A stretch of 5,940 nucleotides of DNA. Source: Akkermansiaceae bacterium UBA985. Its GTDB lineage: Bacteria; Verrucomicrobiota; Verrucomicrobiia; Verrucomicrobiales; Akkermansiaceae. The translations under genes were made by a program, and so were the position numbers. This document shows positions 4,452 to 5,940 of the stretch, in pieces (position 1 is the stretch's first letter; each line of letters starts with the position of its first letter). The notes beneath the pieces are model-generated. The model saw only the letters and a program-made list of their open reading frames with translations, did not search any database and had not been told where the DNA came from. The stretch is taken from the NCBI GenBank assembly GCA_002292185.1, contig DBBL01000110.1:1-5940 (forward strand), given 5' to 3'.

Positions 4452-5804
4452 TCAAGCACGTGGCTTCATCTTCCAGGTAAACATGAGAAGTGCCATCGCC
4501 ATAAAGGTACAGGCAAGGATCGTGTAGAGCACGATCTTCCATGCGGTGTCGAGGCCATACACCTCCCGGTAGTGCGTGATCATGACGCCGAACCCCTTCG
4601 CCTGCACGGTTCGCCCAATATAGCCAAACAGACCGATGAATCCGGCGGCCGTTCCGATCGCTTTCTTGGAGCTCAGGTCCAGCGCCATGATGACGATGAA
4701 GTTGATTGCCGGATAGATAAAGCAACCGATCAGGGCAAGCATCAGCATATCGAGCCAAAGATAGCCCGCAGGGGTTAGCAGGATAGTGGTGAAAGCCAGT
4801 AAAATAGGCACCATGCACAGCACTGCCACCATGCCGCGCCGTCCGCCGAGCTTGTCTGAGATCCAGCCCAGAAAAATGGTCGAGGGGATGCCGCCAAACT
4901 CAATGGCTAGAATGGCAACTCCTCCTCCGGCTAGAGAGGCGCCCTTGATTTCTCGCAGATACATCGGCCCCCAGTCGAGCATGCTGTAGCGGGCGATGTA
5001 GGCGAAGAAATTGGCGAAGGCCAGCAGCCAGATCCACTTGTTCATCAGCACATGATCGACAAAGAGCTCCTTGAAGCTGAGTTCCTTTTCGTGGGTTCCG
5101 TGTGCTATCTCGTCGTCGGTGAAGTCATCATTGTATTCCTCAATCGGCGGCAAGCCGACGGACTGTGGCGTATCCCTCAGCCGCCAGAATAGATAAACGG
5201 AGCCGATAAGTGCAGCCGCCCCGGGAACATAGAAGGCATACTGCCAACCTCCAAAGTGAATCACCGCCCACGCCGCCAACATGCCGGCAATACCTCCACC
5301 GACATTGTGCGAGGTGTTCCAGATACTAAACATCAAGCCACGTTCCCGCTCACTGAACCAGTGCCCCATACTTCGCCCGCAGGGAGGCCAGCCCATGCCC
5401 TGGAAAAAACCGTTCAGCGACCAGAGCAGCAGATGCAGCTGGAAATCACTGGCGCTGCCAAAGAGAAAGTTGCACACCGCGGTCAGCATCAGGCCAAAGG
5501 CCATGAACTTACGGGCATCACTGCGGTCTGACATGGCCCCCATCAGGAACTTACCCAGCCCGTAGGAGATGGCAGTGATGGCGAGAATACTGCCGATCAT
5601 GGAGTGGGTGTAGCCGAGCCCCACCTCAAGCTCCTTGGACACCACTGAGAGGTTGTTGCGCACCAGGTAGAAGGTGGCATACCCAAGGAAAGTCGACTCC
5701 ATCACCCGCCAGCGATAACGCGGGTAGAGACGTTTCACCTCGTCATCAGGCAGCCGTTCAACGTGTTTGGCGGCGGAGAAAAAATTCCTGATTTTCGAGA
5801 TCAT
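4452..5804 (-). CDS. glpT: GlpT-like organophosphate:phosphate antiporter (MFS, OPA family)
   Basis: This 450-residue inner-membrane carrier should have 12 membrane helices in two halves, joined by a cytoplasmic loop at about 208-255. It most resembles E. coli GlpT, which exchanges external glycerol-3-phosphate for internal phosphate. Shared signatures include FYLVRNNL, GKFLMGAMSDRS, GFFQGMGWPPCGR (132-144), HNVGGG, RDTPQSVGLPPIEEY (210-224) and ARYSMLDWGP. From recall of the GlpT sequence, the residues that bind phosphate or move substrate are kept: R49 (GlpT R45), K85 (K80), H166 (H165) and R272 (R269). UhpT and UhpC fit less well because the GMGWPPCGR and IEEY segments are GlpT-specific. 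Glycerol-3-phosphate is the best substrate guess, but another sugar phosphate is possible in this lineage. The start is supported by AGG 6 bases upstream. The gene lies 27 bases after the end of a co-directional gene, so the two probably form an operon. Confidence 0.9.
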   Translation of the reverse strand: MISKIRNFFSAAKHVERLPDDEVKRLYPRYRWRVMESTFLGYATFYLVRNNLSVVSKELEVGLGYTHSMIGSILAITAISYGLGKFLMGAMSDRSDARKFMAFGLMLTAVCNFLFGSASDFQLHLLLWSLNGFFQGMGWPPCGRSMGHWFSERERGLMFSIWNTSHNVGGGIAGMLAAWAVIHFGGWQYAFYVPGAAALIGSVYLFWRLRDTPQSVGLPPIEEYNDDFTDDEIAHGTHEKELSFKELFVDHVLMNKWIWLLAFANFFAYIARYSMLDWGPMYLREIKGASLAGGGVAILAIEFGGIPSTIFLGWISDKLGGRRGMVAVLCMVPILLAFTTILLTPAGYLWLDMLMLALIGCFIYPAINFIVIMALDLSSKKAIGTAAGFIGLFGYIGRTVQAKGFGVMITHYREVYGLDTAWKIVLYTILACTFMAMALLMFTWKMKPRA

Positions 5805-5810
5805 GATGTG

Positions 5811-5813
5811 CCT
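5811..5813 (-). promoter_or_regulatory. Ribosome binding site of the GlpT-like gene
   Basis: On the minus strand, AGG within AAAAGCAGG lies 6 bases before the ATG at 5804-5802. It supports that start and is one of the few recognisable Shine-Dalgarno sites in the window. Confidence 0.5.
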
Positions 5814-5831
5814 GCTTTTCTTGGTTTATTC

Positions 5832-5940
5832 CTACTGAATTGTCTGACGATCTATCAAGATGGCGTCGACAACTTCGGTGAAGCCCGCACCCGCTTCTGA
5901 CTTGGTGATAGTAGTGGGATGGGATTGCATCTGTGGCAGG
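5832..5940 (-). CDS. C-terminal fragment of an unidentified protein upstream of the transporter
   Basis: A minus-strand frame stays open from the right edge to a TAG at 5834-5832 and gives 35 residues: LPQMQSHPTTITKSEAG followed by AGFTEVVDAILIDRQTIQ. The composition and codon choice look natural, and the alternating hydrophobic pattern in FTEVVDAILI suggests a final amphipathic helix. The stop lies 27 bases before the transporter start, as expected for an operon. I do not recognise the family. The T-K-S-E-A-G...E-V-V-D-A-I-L ending is faintly like the C-termini of HAD-type phosphatases, which would fit an organophosphate pathway, but this is a guess from a short tail. The other frames of this segment are less protein-like, though chance coding over 35 codons cannot be excluded. 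Confidence 0.5.
   Translation of the reverse strand, partial: LPQMQSHPTTITKSEAGAGFTEVVDAILIDRQTIQ

Noticed and set aside
4327..4818. Minus-strand frame of 163 codons overlapping the 3' end of the transporter gene
   Set aside because: It is an out-of-frame reading of the GlpT-like gene extended through the heptamer repeat. The correct frame has strong family signatures.
4452..5804. Transporter as a UhpC-type sensor paired with the histidine kinase
   Set aside because: The conserved motifs fit GlpT better than UhpT/UhpC, the residues needed for transport are present, and the kinase lies on the other strand over 2 kb away with its own periplasmic sensing region.

Overview
The window carries four complete protein-coding genes and two gene fragments cut by its edges. 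No rRNA, tRNA, CRISPR array or insertion sequence was recognised. Several traits suggest a Gram-negative bacterium of the Verrucomicrobiota type (or a related Planctomycetes-Verrucomicrobia lineage). These are a secreted protein that begins in the style of autotransporter-repeat proteins, a histidine kinase whose extracytoplasmic half looks like paired discoidin (F5/8 type C) domains, weak or absent Shine-Dalgarno signals at several starts, and moderate GC. This assignment is inference, not proof.

Layout. At the left edge (1-114, minus) lies the N-terminus of an exported protein with a clear signal peptide. It diverges from a two-component operon (395-3012, plus): a membrane sensor histidine kinase with a large periplasmic region, followed with a 4-base ATGA overlap by a NarL/LuxR-type response regulator. 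The 280-base divergent spacer holds a 12-bp tandem duplication and a perfect 9+2+9 bp palindrome that could be an operator. After a convergent spacer with a nested dyad comes a class II Fic AMP-transferase with a C-terminal winged helix (3155-4219, minus). Its upstream region contains a TTGACA box and a set of TCCATTT/TCCGTTT direct repeats. A heptamer tandem repeat and a hairpin separate it from a GlpT-like sugar-phosphate/phosphate antiporter of the OPA family (4452-5804, minus). Upstream of that, the last 35 codons of another minus-strand gene run to the right edge, 27 bases from the transporter start, which suggests an operon.

How the genes work together. The kinase and regulator are almost certainly one signalling pair. 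The sensor's domains suggest an extracellular or periplasmic carbohydrate-like ligand, and the target genes are unknown. The transporter would bring in glycerol-3-phosphate or a similar organophosphate in exchange for phosphate. The Fic protein appears to be a self-contained module, probably auto-inhibited through its N-terminal helix and perhaps self-regulated at its own promoter. Nothing in the sequence shows that the three units act in one pathway. I found no clearly new multi-gene system. The best leads are the repeat array in front of the Fic gene, the unusual sensor kinase with a degenerate ATP-lid motif, and the palindrome in front of the kinase.
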